Assembly: GCF_021215455.1 (NCBI RefSeq)
Contig: NZ_JAJPWV010000002.1
Coordinates: 1-64,000, forward strand
Reading direction: 5' to 3'
DNA: 64,000 nt
Source: Mucilaginibacter roseus
GTDB taxonomy: Bacteria > Bacteroidota > Bacteroidia > Sphingobacteriales > Sphingobacteriaceae
The notes under the pieces were generated by a model, which saw only the letters and a list, made by a program, of their open reading frames with translations, was not told where the DNA came from and ran no database searches. The stretch's first letter is position 1. Each line of letters begins with the position of its first letter. Position numbers and translations under genes: made by a program. Below, one piece after another: positions 16,504-25,460 of the stretch.

Positions 16504-18798
16504 ATGACCATTCGTATTGTAATCAATAAATTAACACTAACGTTCATCAGCTTGTTTTTATGCAACGTTGTGGTGGTGGCGCAGAATTTGGCTGATTATG
16601 TACAGCCTTTGGCCGGTACGGCACGGGCTACCACCAAATCAGCCACCAAGCATGGCGCCGGAACTGAACTTAACGCCAACGTGATACCTGCGGTTACGCA
16701 GCCATTTGCCATGACACAGTGGACACCAGAAACCCGGCAGTCTGAAATCAAATGTTTACCGCCATATTTATATAGCGACACGTTATTCAATGGATTCCGG
16801 GCGTCGCACTGGTTAAGCGGTTCCTGCACACAGGATTACGGCAGCTTAACCATTATGCCGCTGACAGGCTCCTTGAATACCTTAGGTTATGCTACCCCAT
16901 TTAAGCATAGCGAAGAAAAGTCATCACCCTATTATTATCATGTAAACTTGCCTGCTTATGGAGTGAATGCGGAAGTTACGGCCACTTTACGCAGCGGCAT
17001 GTTACAGTTTACCGCACAAAAGAACGATAGTTTATATGTTTTGATAAAACCCAACAGCGACCGCGGGGAAGGTTTTGTACAAATAGATGCTGATAAAGGT
17101 TTAGTATGGGGCTATAATCCTGTTCATCGTATTTACCAAGGCTGGGGCAAACCGGCTGGTTTCAGTGGATACTTTGTAGTTAAGGTTGAAGGCGGATTCA
17201 CCAGACGCGGCGTTTTTCGGGATGGAAAAAATTGGTTTGCAGATACGTTAAAAGGCGGCCTTAACAGTGGCGCTTTTATTGGGCTGCAAGTTAAAGCCGG
17301 GCAAAAGGTGCGGCTTCGGATTGGTACATCGTTCAGCAGCTTCGAAGGTGCGCTGCTCAACCTCAATACAGAAATTACACACCAGGACTTTGAAAGCCTG
17401 GTGAAAGCCAATAAAAACGGTTGGGAAAAGGCACTGGGCAAAATTAAGGTTACTACCTCAGACGAACGCAGCAAACGCATATTCTATACAGCCATGTACC
17501 ATGCCATGCAGCAGCCCCGGTTGTTTAATGACGTTGATGGGAGTTATCCCCAATTTGCAGGGAACTATAAACTTTTAAAGATTGCCGGTGGGAATTATTA
17601 TGACGATTTTTCAATGTGGGATACCTACCGCACTCAGATGCCGTTGTTTGAAGTGCTCGAGCCTGCGTTAGTGAACGACTGCGTGCGATCAATGATTTTG
17701 AAGGGACAACAGGGGGGCTGGATGCCCGTTTTTCCCTGCTGGAACAGTTTTACCGCGGCCATGATTGGCGACCACGTTACGGCGTTCATAGCGTCTGCCT
17801 ATGTAAGGGGAATACGTGATTACGATGTGAAAGCGGCTTACAGCTTAATGCGTCAAAATGCATTTAAAATACCAACCCGTAGTGATTACGTCGATGGGAA
17901 GGGCAGGCGCGCATTAGATTCTTATTTAAAGTATGGATATATTCCGCTTGAGGACTCCGTGCCTGACGCTTTTCACAAAAAGGAACAGGTGAGCCGCACG
18001 CTGGAATATGCTTTTGACGATTATGCCCTGGCGCAAGTAGCCAGGGGTATCGGCGTAACTGCCGACTATGAAGTACTTATTAAGCGGGCCCGCAATTACC
18101 TTAACGTGTTTGATCCGTCGGTTAAAATGGTACGCGGACGATATATTGACGGCAGTTGGGTAAAGCCTTTCCATGCTAATTTAAAGCAAAGTTACATTAC
18201 CGAAGGAACACCGCAGCAATATACGTTTTACGCGCCGCAGGATATTAACGGTTTAGCCAAGGCTATGGGCGGCCCACACCAATTAGAGCTAAGCCTCGAT
18301 AAGCTATTTGAAACCGGAGAGTACTGGCACGGCAATGAACCCGGGCAGCAAATACCTTTTATGTTCACTTATACATCCTCGCCCTGGAAAACGCAGCGGT
18401 ATGTTCACGAAATTTTAAATGATGAATATAACGATGGGCCAGGCGGTTTAAGTGGAAACGATGACGCCGGGCAAATGTCTGCCTGGTATGTAATGGCAGC
18501 TTTGGGTTTTTACCCTGTAAATCCGGCATCAGATCATTATATCCTTTCAGCTCCGATTTTTAACAGTTATCAAATTAACTTGCCAGGTAAAATTGTTTTT
18601 AAGGTAGTAGTTAAAAAGCGGATTGCTGGTGATATTTATATCAAAAGCGTAAAACTAAATGGTAAACGATATACCAGGAGTTACATTAAGCATAGCGACA
18701 TCACTAATGGCGGCGTGCTGGAGCTAACGTTATCAGCTACGCCAAATAAAAACTGGGCCATTAATGTGGCGGACAGGCCCCCCTCACTCTCAAAATAA
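16504..18798 (+). CDS. GH92 exo-alpha-mannosidase
   Basis: A 764-residue exported protein of the calcium-dependent GH92 family, which removes alpha-1,2-, 1,3- or 1,6-linked mannose from N-glycans or mannans. It has a signal peptide (about 1-27), an N-terminal beta-sandwich (about 30-270) and an (alpha/alpha)6 barrel. Conserved blocks are DFSMWDTYRTQMPLFEVLEP, WHGNEPGQQIPFMFTYTSSPW (at about residues 613-633) and LSGNDDAGQMSAWYVMAALG. These supply the expected catalytic Glu and Asp and the calcium-site residues. Linkage specificity is not deducible. GH28 begins 4 bases after the stop codon, so the two genes are translationally linked. Confidence 0.95.
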   Translation: MTIRIVINKLTLTFISLFLCNVVVVAQNLADYVQPLAGTARATTKSATKHGAGTELNANVIPAVTQPFAMTQWTPETRQSEIKCLPPYLYSDTLFNGFRASHWLSGSCTQDYGSLTIMPLTGSLNTLGYATPFKHSEEKSSPYYYHVNLPAYGVNAEVTATLRSGMLQFTAQKNDSLYVLIKPNSDRGEGFVQIDADKGLVWGYNPVHRIYQGWGKPAGFSGYFVVKVEGGFTRRGVFRDGKNWFADTLKGGLNSGAFIGLQVKAGQKVRLRIGTSFSSFEGALLNLNTEITHQDFESLVKANKNGWEKALGKIKVTTSDERSKRIFYTAMYHAMQQPRLFNDVDGSYPQFAGNYKLLKIAGGNYYDDFSMWDTYRTQMPLFEVLEPALVNDCVRSMILKGQQGGWMPVFPCWNSFTAAMIGDHVTAFIASAYVRGIRDYDVKAAYSLMRQNAFKIPTRSDYVDGKGRRALDSYLKYGYIPLEDSVPDAFHKKEQVSRTLEYAFDDYALAQVARGIGVTADYEVLIKRARNYLNVFDPSVKMVRGRYIDGSWVKPFHANLKQSYITEGTPQQYTFYAPQDINGLAKAMGGPHQLELSLDKLFETGEYWHGNEPGQQIPFMFTYTSSPWKTQRYVHEILNDEYNDGPGGLSGNDDAGQMSAWYVMAALGFYPVNPASDHYILSAPIFNSYQINLPGKIVFKVVVKKRIAGDIYIKSVKLNGKRYTRSYIKHSDITNGGVLELTLSATPNKNWAINVADRPPSLSK

Positions 18799-18802
18799 TT
18801 TT

Positions 18803-20278
18803 ATGCATAGTAAGTTTATAAAAGCTACCATAATGCTCGTTCCTGCATTACTAATCTGTTTTGTCACACTGGCTCAGCCTGTTGGCGGTAGGGCTAATGA
18901 TTTTGTGATTACCACTTACGGTGCCACTACAAAAACCGGTGTAGACAATGCCGGGGCCATTCAACGTACCATTGATGCCTGTGCCGCCGCCGGTGGCGGG
19001 CGTGTTATTGTGCCGAGTGGTAAGCTTTTTATGAGTGGGCCGTTTAACCTTAAATCTAATATTGAACTGGTGGTTGAAGCCAATGCCTGCGTATTGGCCA
19101 ATCCCGATGAAGCCATCTACAAAAACAGTGCTTTTAAAAGTAATGTAGGAGAAGGCATGATTTGGATCGGCGGCTATAATCTGCAAAACGTTACCATAAG
19201 CGGCAGTGGTACATTAGATGGCAACGGCGTATCATTCATGGGAGCGCCGCTGGAAGACTCTTATGTATTGAAACCATTTAACGTTGCAGACCCACGCCCG
19301 CACCTGCTTACTATTATTGGCGGAAGGAATATCCGCATCAGAGACCTGACTATAAAAAACTCAGCCTATTGGACGGTACATCTTATAGGCTGCAATGATG
19401 TAACCATTGATAATATTACCCTGTTGAATGATTTGAAAGTACGCAACAGCGATGGAATTGATTTAGACCATAGCAAGAACGTGCGCATAAGTAATTGCTT
19501 TATTGAATCTGGCGACGATTGTATTTGCATTAAAAATCGCCGCGAGTATGAGGAATTCGGGGTTTGCGAAAATATCGTTGTAAATAATTGCACCATGACC
19601 TCCCGTTCATGCGCAATCAAGATCGGGTCTGAAAATATGGACAGCATCCGGCATGTATTAATTAACAACTGCATTATCCGGAGCAGTAACCGGGGCATAG
19701 GCATCCAAAATCGTGATGAAGGTACAGTTACCGATGTAATTTTTTCTAATATAACCATTGATGCGCATCTTTTTTCGGACGTATGGTGGGGTAAGGCAGA
19801 GCCTATCTACGTAACGGCTTACAGGCGTGCCAACGGGAATAACAAAGATGCCAACTGGCGTTTCCCGAAAGGCAAAACTGAGGGAAGTGTAGGCAGAGTG
19901 AGCCGTATTTATTTTAGCAACATCAAGGGAGTAAGCGAAAACGGGGTGTATTTAGGTGCAGAGTCTGCCGATAAATTGAGCGAGATTGTTTTTGACCAGG
20001 TTGACCTCTATATTAACAAAACCACGAGCGTTAAAGGTGGCGTTTATGACCGGCGCCCGGCTAAAATTGAAGGCCTGATTTCGGGCAATACCTCCGGGTT
20101 TTACCTGGAGAATGCAGAAAGCGTTACTATCCGTAATTGCTCGGTTAATTGGGGAAACAACCGGCCTGATTATTTTCGGCATGCCATCGACAGCCGTAAT
20201 GTAGCCAATTTAAAAATCCAGTGTTTTGAGGGACAGTCGGCCTTCCCCGCTAAGTTTGATGCCATCAGTAAGAAATAA
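18803..20278 (+). CDS. GH28 polygalacturonase-like glycosidase
   Basis: A 491-residue exported right-handed beta-helix enzyme. The ATG at 18803 begins the signal peptide (MHSKFIKATIMLVPALLICF); a start at 18764 would overlap GH92 and precede the signal, so it is rejected. The pectate-lyase-like N-terminus (GAIQRTIDACAAAGGGRVIV) is followed by repeat coils. Of the GH28 active-site motifs, N-S-D-G-I-D and G-D-D-C are visible. The canonical G-H-G is replaced by a S-R-S-C-A-I-K-I-G segment and the R-I-K by an I-G-I-Q-N-R segment. This pattern occurs in non-classical Bacteroidota GH28 groups, so the substrate may be an exo-galacturonoside or rhamnogalacturonan rather than homogalacturonan. It ends 5 bases from the convergent LacI gene. 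Confidence 0.85.
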   Translation: MHSKFIKATIMLVPALLICFVTLAQPVGGRANDFVITTYGATTKTGVDNAGAIQRTIDACAAAGGGRVIVPSGKLFMSGPFNLKSNIELVVEANACVLANPDEAIYKNSAFKSNVGEGMIWIGGYNLQNVTISGSGTLDGNGVSFMGAPLEDSYVLKPFNVADPRPHLLTIIGGRNIRIRDLTIKNSAYWTVHLIGCNDVTIDNITLLNDLKVRNSDGIDLDHSKNVRISNCFIESGDDCICIKNRREYEEFGVCENIVVNNCTMTSRSCAIKIGSENMDSIRHVLINNCIIRSSNRGIGIQNRDEGTVTDVIFSNITIDAHLFSDVWWGKAEPIYVTAYRRANGNNKDANWRFPKGKTEGSVGRVSRIYFSNIKGVSENGVYLGAESADKLSEIVFDQVDLYINKTTSVKGGVYDRRPAKIEGLISGNTSGFYLENAESVTIRNCSVNWGNNRPDYFRHAIDSRNVANLKIQCFEGQSAFPAKFDAISKK

Positions 20279-20283
20279 AGCTG

Positions 20284-21300
20284 TTATTTTTTCCTGACGG
20301 TTGAATTTCGTACGGTTAATACAGAAGGTATTACCGTACTTTCATCAGTAAGATCAAGCTCTTTATTCTTTAATCCCCGAAGCAAGGCTTTGGCAGCCGC
20401 CTTTCCCATTTCAAAGGCAGGTTGCGTAATGGTAGTTAAGCTGGGATTTAATATGCCGGCAGATGATTGATTGGAGAAACAAATTACTTTTACCTGGTTG
20501 GGGATATTGACGCCGAGATCAGCGCAAGCCATGTAAATTTCGGTAGTAAGTTTTTCTACTGTAGCTACAATGCCGTCAGGCCGGTCTGGCCCACTCATCA
20601 GCTCGCTTATCAGTTGGTAATTTACATTGGCTTGCTGGCTGCAGTTAATAATTGAGCAAGCTCCAGTATCTAAACCATATTCATCTATCGCTTTTTGAAA
20701 TCCTTTACTACGCTCCGAAATAATAGAAAGCGCATTTGATATAGAAAGCAAAGCAATGCGCTTGCAGCCTGCTTCAATTAAATGCCGCGTGGCTATGTAA
20801 CCGCATTCAAAATCATTGGTGGTTATGCAGGCTGTTTTCAGTTCGGCACATACACGGTCAAAAAATACAATCGGAAGCTTTTTGATAAAGGCATTAATAT
20901 GGTCAAATGAGTTAGTTTCAGAGCTAACAGACATAATTACCCCGTCTACCCGTCCGTTGGCAAGTTCCTTAAGCAAAGCCTGTTCTTTTTCCAACTTCTC
21001 GTGTGTTAGGCAAATAAGTGTTTGATAGCCTTTTTCAAGTGTTACTTCTTCAATGCCATTTAATGCCGTGGAGAAAAAACTATCGGCTACTTCAGGTATC
21101 AACACAGCTATAGTCTTGCTTTTATGCCCCCTTAAGCTGCCAGCATAAGCATTCGGAACAAAATCAAGCTCTTTAGCCAGGTCCAACACTCGCTTTCGTG
21201 TTGCCTCACTCACTTCGTGGCTGCCGGTAAATGATTTCGATACGGTCGCGATCGAAACATTTAAACTTTTTGCAAGCAGCTTAATAGTAATCTTCTCCAT
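20284..21300 (-). CDS. LacI family transcriptional regulator
   Basis: A 338-residue DNA-binding repressor. The N-terminal helix-turn-helix is TIKLLAKSLNVSIATVSKSF, followed by the LacI hinge helix (VLDLAKELDFVPNAYAGSLRG, at about residues 46-66). A periplasmic-binding-protein-like sensor domain (about 60-335) responds to a sugar. The ATG at 21300 is chosen because it begins 2 residues before the HTH; the earlier start at 21324 lies inside the predicted leader. The gene is convergent with GH28. It is the only LacI-type gene in the window and the best candidate to bind the GTAAACGTTTAC palindromes. The inducer is unknown. Confidence 0.93.
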   Translation of the reverse strand: MEKITIKLLAKSLNVSIATVSKSFTGSHEVSEATRKRVLDLAKELDFVPNAYAGSLRGHKSKTIAVLIPEVADSFFSTALNGIEEVTLEKGYQTLICLTHEKLEKEQALLKELANGRVDGVIMSVSSETNSFDHINAFIKKLPIVFFDRVCAELKTACITTNDFECGYIATRHLIEAGCKRIALLSISNALSIISERSKGFQKAIDEYGLDTGACSIINCSQQANVNYQLISELMSGPDRPDGIVATVEKLTTEIYMACADLGVNIPNQVKVICFSNQSSAGILNPSLTTITQPAFEMGKAAAKALLRGLKNKELDLTDESTVIPSVLTVRNSTVRKK

Positions 21301-21331
21301 TATAAGTTGGTTAAAAACAACCAAAAGCAGT

Positions 21332-21362
21332 CAAATTTAACAAACCTTTAACGTACTGCAAC
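21332..21362 (-). promoter_or_regulatory. putative promoter of the LacI-type gene
   Basis: On the minus strand GTTG (21359-21362) is followed after 19 bases by TAAATTTG (21332-21339), matching TTG-N19-TAnnTTTG. Transcription would start near 21325 and give a 25-base leader before the ATG at 21300. Confidence 0.5.
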
Positions 21363-21456
21363 AGCACAAATAACATATCCCCCTTAGACGAAAATAAAAT
21401 ATGGTCCAGCAATCAAACATAGCTATCGCTTGTGATGGAATAACAAATAGCAGATA

Positions 21457-21487
21457 AAAAAAGCCCGTTTTAAAAAAAACGGGCTTT
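21457..21487 (-). terminator. terminator after tRNA-Ser
   Basis: A perfect 12-bp stem (AAAGCCCGTTTT / AAAACGGGCTTT, 21460-21471 with 21476-21487) with a 4-base A loop. On the minus strand it is followed by a T-rich run, and it lies 26 bases after the tRNA 3' end. Confidence 0.85.
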
Positions 21488-21512
21488 CATTAATTTGCGA
21501 TATGTAAATCTG

Positions 21513-21597
21513 CGGAGAGAGAGGGATTCGAACCCCCGGACCTTTAACAGTCAACGGTTTTCAAGACCGCCGCAATCGACCACTCTGCCATCTCTCC
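21513..21597 (-). tRNA. tRNA-Ser (anticodon TGA)
   Basis: The minus strand folds into an 85-base class II tRNA. The acceptor stem GGAGAGA / TCTCTCC has discriminator G. The anticodon loop CTTGAAA contains TGA. A long variable arm is present, and the T arm has TTCGAAT in the loop. CCA is not encoded. It has its own promoter and terminator, so it is transcribed alone. It reads UCA, and by wobble other UCN, codons. Confidence 0.95.
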
Positions 21598-21602
21598 GGG
21601 GG

Positions 21603-21633
21603 CAAAAGTACAAAACCGACTTGAATTGCCAAA
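21603..21633 (-). promoter_or_regulatory. Bacteroidota consensus promoter of tRNA-Ser
   Basis: On the minus strand TTTG (21630-21633), exactly 19 bases, then TACTTTTG (21603-21610) is a perfect match to the Bacteroidota housekeeping consensus TTTG-N19-TAnnTTTG. The -7 element ends 6 bases before the mature tRNA 5' end. Confidence 0.85.
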
Positions 21634-21697
21634 TTTCAATGTTAAATTTTTCTTAAAAAATCTCCTTTTTGAAACAACGCTTTGATAAACAAGCAGA

Positions 21698-22699
21698 TTA
21701 ATTTTCGTTTGGCTTGTTCAATGTAGTCCTAAAGGTGTTAAAACGGGGTTTCGCGATCTTGATATTACGTTTTGAAAGGTCGACACTGGCGTTTAATTCG
21801 AACCCGATGAGCACAACAAGTGAATTAAGGTACATCCAAATCATCACCACGATCAAAGTTCCGATTGAACCATACACCTTGTTGTACGCCGAAAAGTTGT
21901 TGATGTAGTATGCGAAGCCTATTGATATAAGCAACCCTAAAAAGGTGGCCAGTACAGAGCCCGGGTTTATGAATTTCCAGCGCTGCTTATGCGCCGGTCC
22001 GTAACGATACAATACACCGAGCGTTACAAAGAAAATGATCACTATGATGATCCAACGTGAAAAAGCAATTACGTACGACCAAAAGTTGCTTTTACTATAA
22101 ATATGCTCCTGCAAAAAGCTGATAACCGATTGCCCGGCTATCATCAGTATAATGGCAAAGAACATCGCGAAGCTTAATACCAGCGTAAGTAATAATGCCG
22201 TCCACCGCCGCTTTAACCAGGTACGGGTTTCCAGTTGCAATGATGATTTGTTGAATGCCCGCATTAAATTGCTGATGCCGTTTGTAGCAAAGTATAGCGC
22301 CGAAAAGAAACCGAAAGAAAGCAATCCCCCGTTACGATTTTTCACCAGATCGACCAATGTAAGTTTAAAGGCCTGGTAAGCATCATCAGGCAAAATCAAT
22401 TTGAATAACTGTAATAACTCGCGCTGGAACTTATATTCGGGTATATAAGGGATTACTACGGGTATAAACGGGATAACCGACACCAGGAAGATCAAAGCCG
22501 GGAATATTGCCAGCATAAAGCTGTACGCTAACGATGATGCACGGTTACCCAGCGATCCCTGCTTAATTTCGAGTATAAAGAAAACTACGACGGTATAAAG
22601 CGGCAACGGACGAAAGCCTGGTATAATGAGCGTTTTTGTCCATTCAATAAACCTGCGGTAAAATGCAAACCTGAAAAGAAAGTTATGCAGCCACTCCAT
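21698..22699 (-). CDS. YihY/BrkB family inner-membrane protein
   Basis: A 333-residue protein with six hydrophobic segments (for example LAYSFMLAIFPALIFLVSVIPFIP, at about residues 59-82, and LVVLIGFELNASVDLSKR). It begins with the typical amphipathic region ahead of the GSLGNRASSLAYSF motif. The family was once annotated as ribonuclease BN, which is wrong; its transport or envelope role is not established. It is the last gene of a minus-strand unit starting with the PASTA protein, with an 11-base gap to the thioesterase gene. The window shows no partner that would reveal a substrate. Confidence 0.88.
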   Translation of the reverse strand: MEWLHNFLFRFAFYRRFIEWTKTLIIPGFRPLPLYTVVVFFILEIKQGSLGNRASSLAYSFMLAIFPALIFLVSVIPFIPVVIPYIPEYKFQRELLQLFKLILPDDAYQAFKLTLVDLVKNRNGGLLSFGFFSALYFATNGISNLMRAFNKSSLQLETRTWLKRRWTALLLTLVLSFAMFFAIILMIAGQSVISFLQEHIYSKSNFWSYVIAFSRWIIIVIIFFVTLGVLYRYGPAHKQRWKFINPGSVLATFLGLLISIGFAYYINNFSAYNKVYGSIGTLIVVMIWMYLNSLVVLIGFELNASVDLSKRNIKIAKPRFNTFRTTLNKPNEN

Positions 22700-22709
22700 T
22701 TAATCAAAG

Positions 22710-23117
22710 CTACTCAAAAAACGGCTTTGTCTTTTCAATAAATTCAGCCGGGGCCAGGCACGGGCGGTTTGTTTTCATATTAATGAATGCCAGCAGCGTT
22801 TCGCCAATATTAATAAGCTCCTGTTTCTCGTTAAATAACTCGTACCTGAAATGTATCTTCACACCAGGCAGCTTATCCATAATAACGCGTATGGTAATCT
22901 CTTCGTCGTACAAAGCCGGTTTAAGGTACTTGCACTTCATCTCGAGCACGGGCATCATAATGCCGGTCTCTTCCATTTTACGGTAAGTCATGCCAAGCGA
23001 ACGCAGCATGTCTACTCGGCCAACCTCATAAAACTCGGCATAGTTACCATAATAAACATACCCCATCTGGTCAGTTTCGCCGTAACGTACCCTTATTTTT
23101 GTAGAGTGCTCAAACAT
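22710..23117 (-). CDS. acyl-CoA thioesterase, YbgC/FadM-type hotdog fold
   Basis: A 135-residue single-domain 4HBT hotdog protein that hydrolyses acyl-CoA or acyl-ACP thioesters in the cytoplasm. The catalytic-Asp motif of the family appears as RYGETDQMGYVYYGNYAEFYEVGR (residues about 10-33). The second position of the usual D-x-x-G-H/V pattern is kept as Asp in TDQMGYV. The start codon overlaps the last base of mltG (shared base 23117), so translation is coupled. A role linked to phospholipid supply for the envelope is inferred only from context. Confidence 0.88.
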   Translation of the reverse strand: MFEHSTKIRVRYGETDQMGYVYYGNYAEFYEVGRVDMLRSLGMTYRKMEETGIMMPVLEMKCKYLKPALYDEEITIRVIMDKLPGVKIHFRYELFNEKQELINIGETLLAFINMKTNRPCLAPAEFIEKTKPFFE

Positions 23118-24172
23118 TACTTCTTGATGTTCCTTTCGTTAAGTGCCTGCTGAAAACGGCGAGCGTTCTTTAAGTGCTCGGCCTCAGTAACCGCGAAGTT
23201 ATGGTAGCCTGAAAAATCCTCTTTAGCACACATATAGATATAGTCGCTCTTTTGCGGATCAAGCACGGCCTTAATAGCGTTGATAGACGGCATCATAACC
23301 GGCCCCGGAGGCAAGCCCTCGTGCAGGTAAGTATTGTATGGTGAATTGGTAACTAAATGGCGGTTAAGCACACGTTTGATAGTAAAATCGCCGGTAGCGA
23401 ATATCACCGTAGGATCGGCCTGCAGCTTTTTACCTACACGCAGTCTGTTAAGGTATAAACCGGCGATGGTCGGCATCTCATCATCGTGCAGGGCCTCCCA
23501 ATCTACTATTGATGCTAATATAGATACCTGTGCAGGGGTTAAATTCAATGCCTGGGCTTTTGCCTTGCGCTCAGGTGTCCAAAACTCATTGTAATAAGCA
23601 TACATCTTATCAATGAATTTATCGGCCGGTGTGTTCCAATAAAACTCATAAGTGTTGGGCAGAAACATCACGTAAACATTGTCGGTATTAAGGCCGAACT
23701 TCTCGACGTACTGAGCTGAATCAAGCAAACGGATGATAGCTAACGAATCGGGTTCCAGTTGTTTTGATACAAACGCAGCCAATTGAGTTTTCAGGCGCAG
23801 GCCACGAACGGTAAGCTTCACCGGCTCCTGGTTGCCGGCCTTCAGCATATTGATAAACGCGCGGTTACCCATCCCCTCTTTCAGGCGGTACTTACCGGGT
23901 TTTACTTTAGCCGGATATTCCATGCTTTGGGCGGTGGCTGCAAACGCAAATGTATCCTTAACTATGTGCTGCTCCTTAATGGTATTATATACATCAGTAA
24001 AGGTTGATCCGGTTTTGATATATAGATACTCCTCATTATCGGTTACGTTTGGGCCAAAAAAGCGCAGGTAATAAAATATACCCGTAGCGCCCAAGCCAAC
24101 TATAACCAATATTATAAATGCGATGATAAACTTCTTAAACCCGCCCGAAGCCGGTTTTTGCTGCTGATCCAT
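23117..24172 (-). CDS. mltG: endolytic peptidoglycan transglycosylase MltG
   Basis: A 351-residue inner-membrane lytic transglycosylase that cuts nascent glycan strands and sets their length. It has a Lys-rich cytoplasmic tail, one membrane helix (about 14-35, FIIAFIILVIVGLGATGIFY) and a LysM-like then YceG catalytic domain. The catalytic motif reads ASIVDWEALHDDEMPTIAGL; the conserved Glu of ASIVxxE is present. The substrate-loop motif KKLQADPTVIFATGD and SPYNTYLHEGLPPGPVMMPS follow, as in all MltG proteins. Upstream lie rhodanese and PASTA genes (3-base gap to rhodanese) and downstream the thioesterase, in one envelope-related operon. Confidence 0.95.
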   Translation of the reverse strand: MDQQQKPASGGFKKFIIAFIILVIVGLGATGIFYYLRFFGPNVTDNEEYLYIKTGSTFTDVYNTIKEQHIVKDTFAFAATAQSMEYPAKVKPGKYRLKEGMGNRAFINMLKAGNQEPVKLTVRGLRLKTQLAAFVSKQLEPDSLAIIRLLDSAQYVEKFGLNTDNVYVMFLPNTYEFYWNTPADKFIDKMYAYYNEFWTPERKAKAQALNLTPAQVSILASIVDWEALHDDEMPTIAGLYLNRLRVGKKLQADPTVIFATGDFTIKRVLNRHLVTNSPYNTYLHEGLPPGPVMMPSINAIKAVLDPQKSDYIYMCAKEDFSGYHNFAVTEAEHLKNARRFQQALNERNIKK

Positions 24173-24175
24173 TTG

Positions 24176-24490
24176 TTATAACGAATTATTAATTTTTTGA
24201 ATGGCGATCAAACCGCCGGTTAAATTCAATACATTGGTGTAGCCATGCTGCTGCAATAACACCTGCGCTGTACGGCTCCGTAGCCCGGCTTTGCACACAA
24301 CAATTAATTGGTCGTTTTTGTTGTGCCCGGCGTCTTCAATATAATCGGGAAGCTGCGCCAAAGGCACATTAATGCCACCGACATTATAAGTATGGAATTC
24401 TATCTTTTCGCGCACATCCAATAATACAGGCTGCTTGCCGCTGTTCATCAACTCCAGCAGTTCGGCGGCGGTAATATTAGTTTTGCTCAT
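24176..24490 (-). CDS. single-domain rhodanese-like protein
   Basis: A 104-residue cytoplasmic protein with one rhodanese fold. LLDVREKIEFHTYNVGGINVPL (residues about 19-40) is the CDC25/rhodanese block. The active-site loop is CKAGLRSRTAQ, with Cys near residue 69, so sulphur transfer is possible. It overlaps the end of the PASTA gene by 14 bases and precedes mltG by 3 bases, so all are in one operon. The physiological sulphur acceptor is unknown. Confidence 0.9.
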   Translation of the reverse strand: MSKTNITAAELLELMNSGKQPVLLDVREKIEFHTYNVGGINVPLAQLPDYIEDAGHNKNDQLIVVCKAGLRSRTAQVLLQQHGYTNVLNLTGGLIAIQKINNSL

Positions 24491-25274
24491 CAGGTGGCAG
24501 TGGTGTTGCAGTACCCTGCGATACCGTTACATTAATACGCGTGCCTATACTTGTTTTTGAAGCGGAATCAGTAGGCATAGGCGATTGCGCTACAATGATA
24601 ACGTTTGATGAATCGGTTATAGTACCCTCATAGGTAACCGTACCCAAGGTAAGCCCTGCGCCTTTTATAGCGAACCGCGCCGCGTCCAGGTCCTGGTTCA
24701 GCAGATCAGGAATATCCACTTCGCTGGCTCCCTGCCCATCACCCAACACCAAGTCAACCGATGACCCTTTAGGTAGCTTTGTGCCGGGGCCAATAACCTT
24801 GCCGCCAAAACGTACTTCAAGCACTCGGTCGCGGGCAATGTCTGAGCGGTAACTGGTATCGCCCAGCTTCAGGCTGTAGTTAGCCAAGGTAGCTAATGCT
24901 TCACGGTAGTTATTCTGTTCCATATCAGGTAGCGAAACCATTGGCGCCTGGGTAGTAACTATGGTTAGGTAGATCACCCTGCCCTCTTTAACATTCGTTT
25001 CCGGATCAGGGTCCTGCTCAATAACAGTACCCGGAGGCTGATCACCTATATATGCCGAATCGATCTTGTATTCAAATCCCTGCTCCTCCAATAGCTGGAT
25101 GGCACGGTCGATATTCATGCCCTTTAACTTAGGCACCGGTATGCCTGAGCCATGCCGTGTGTAGTAACTTAAACTAAAAAAAGCTATCAACACCACAGCC
25201 AATACCGAGCCTGCGGCAAGCAGCAATGTTTTACCAAAAGAAGCTGATTTTATATATGTACCAAATTTACTCAT
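24477..25274 (-). CDS. membrane-anchored PASTA-domain protein without a kinase
   Basis: A 265-residue protein with a short cytoplasmic N-terminus, one membrane helix (about 16-38, LLLAAGSVLAVVLIAFFSLSY) and three periplasmic PASTA repeats. These run from about 46 (IPVPKLKGMNIDRAIQLLEE), about 117 (SLPDMEQNNYREALATLANY) and about 190 (DIPDLLNQDLDAARFAIKGA). PASTA domains bind peptidoglycan fragments or beta-lactams and are usually part of PknB kinases or PBPs, but neither is fused here. It heads a unit with rhodanese and mltG and is divergent from ddl, which supports a cell-wall sensing or scaffolding role. That role is inference. Confidence 0.88.
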   Translation of the reverse strand: MSKFGTYIKSASFGKTLLLAAGSVLAVVLIAFFSLSYYTRHGSGIPVPKLKGMNIDRAIQLLEEQGFEYKIDSAYIGDQPPGTVIEQDPDPETNVKEGRVIYLTIVTTQAPMVSLPDMEQNNYREALATLANYSLKLGDTSYRSDIARDRVLEVRFGGKVIGPGTKLPKGSSVDLVLGDGQGASEVDIPDLLNQDLDAARFAIKGAGLTLGTVTYEGTITDSSNVIIVAQSPMPTDSASKTSIGTRINVTVSQGTATPLPPDEQN

Positions 25275-25303
25275 GTTGTTAGCAGGATAGCCATTTTAGC
25301 TAT

Positions 25304-25334
25304 CAAACATAGGTGAAATATTTTAATTAACGAA
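25304..25334 (-). promoter_or_regulatory. possible promoter of the PASTA-mltG operon
   Basis: On the minus strand TATGTTTG (25304-25311) matches TAnnTTTG. The -33 position 19 bases away reads TTCG rather than TTTG. Transcription would start about 20 bases before the PASTA start codon. Confidence 0.4.
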
Positions 25335-25460
25335 GAATGCCAACTATTAGCAACGTAACTGATTGATTTACCAAAGCCTGAATTTATCCTCAATATTGGT
25401 GTGTATTTTTGTACGTTTATAACCTATACAGGTATCAGCTAAAAACCTATATTTGACCTT

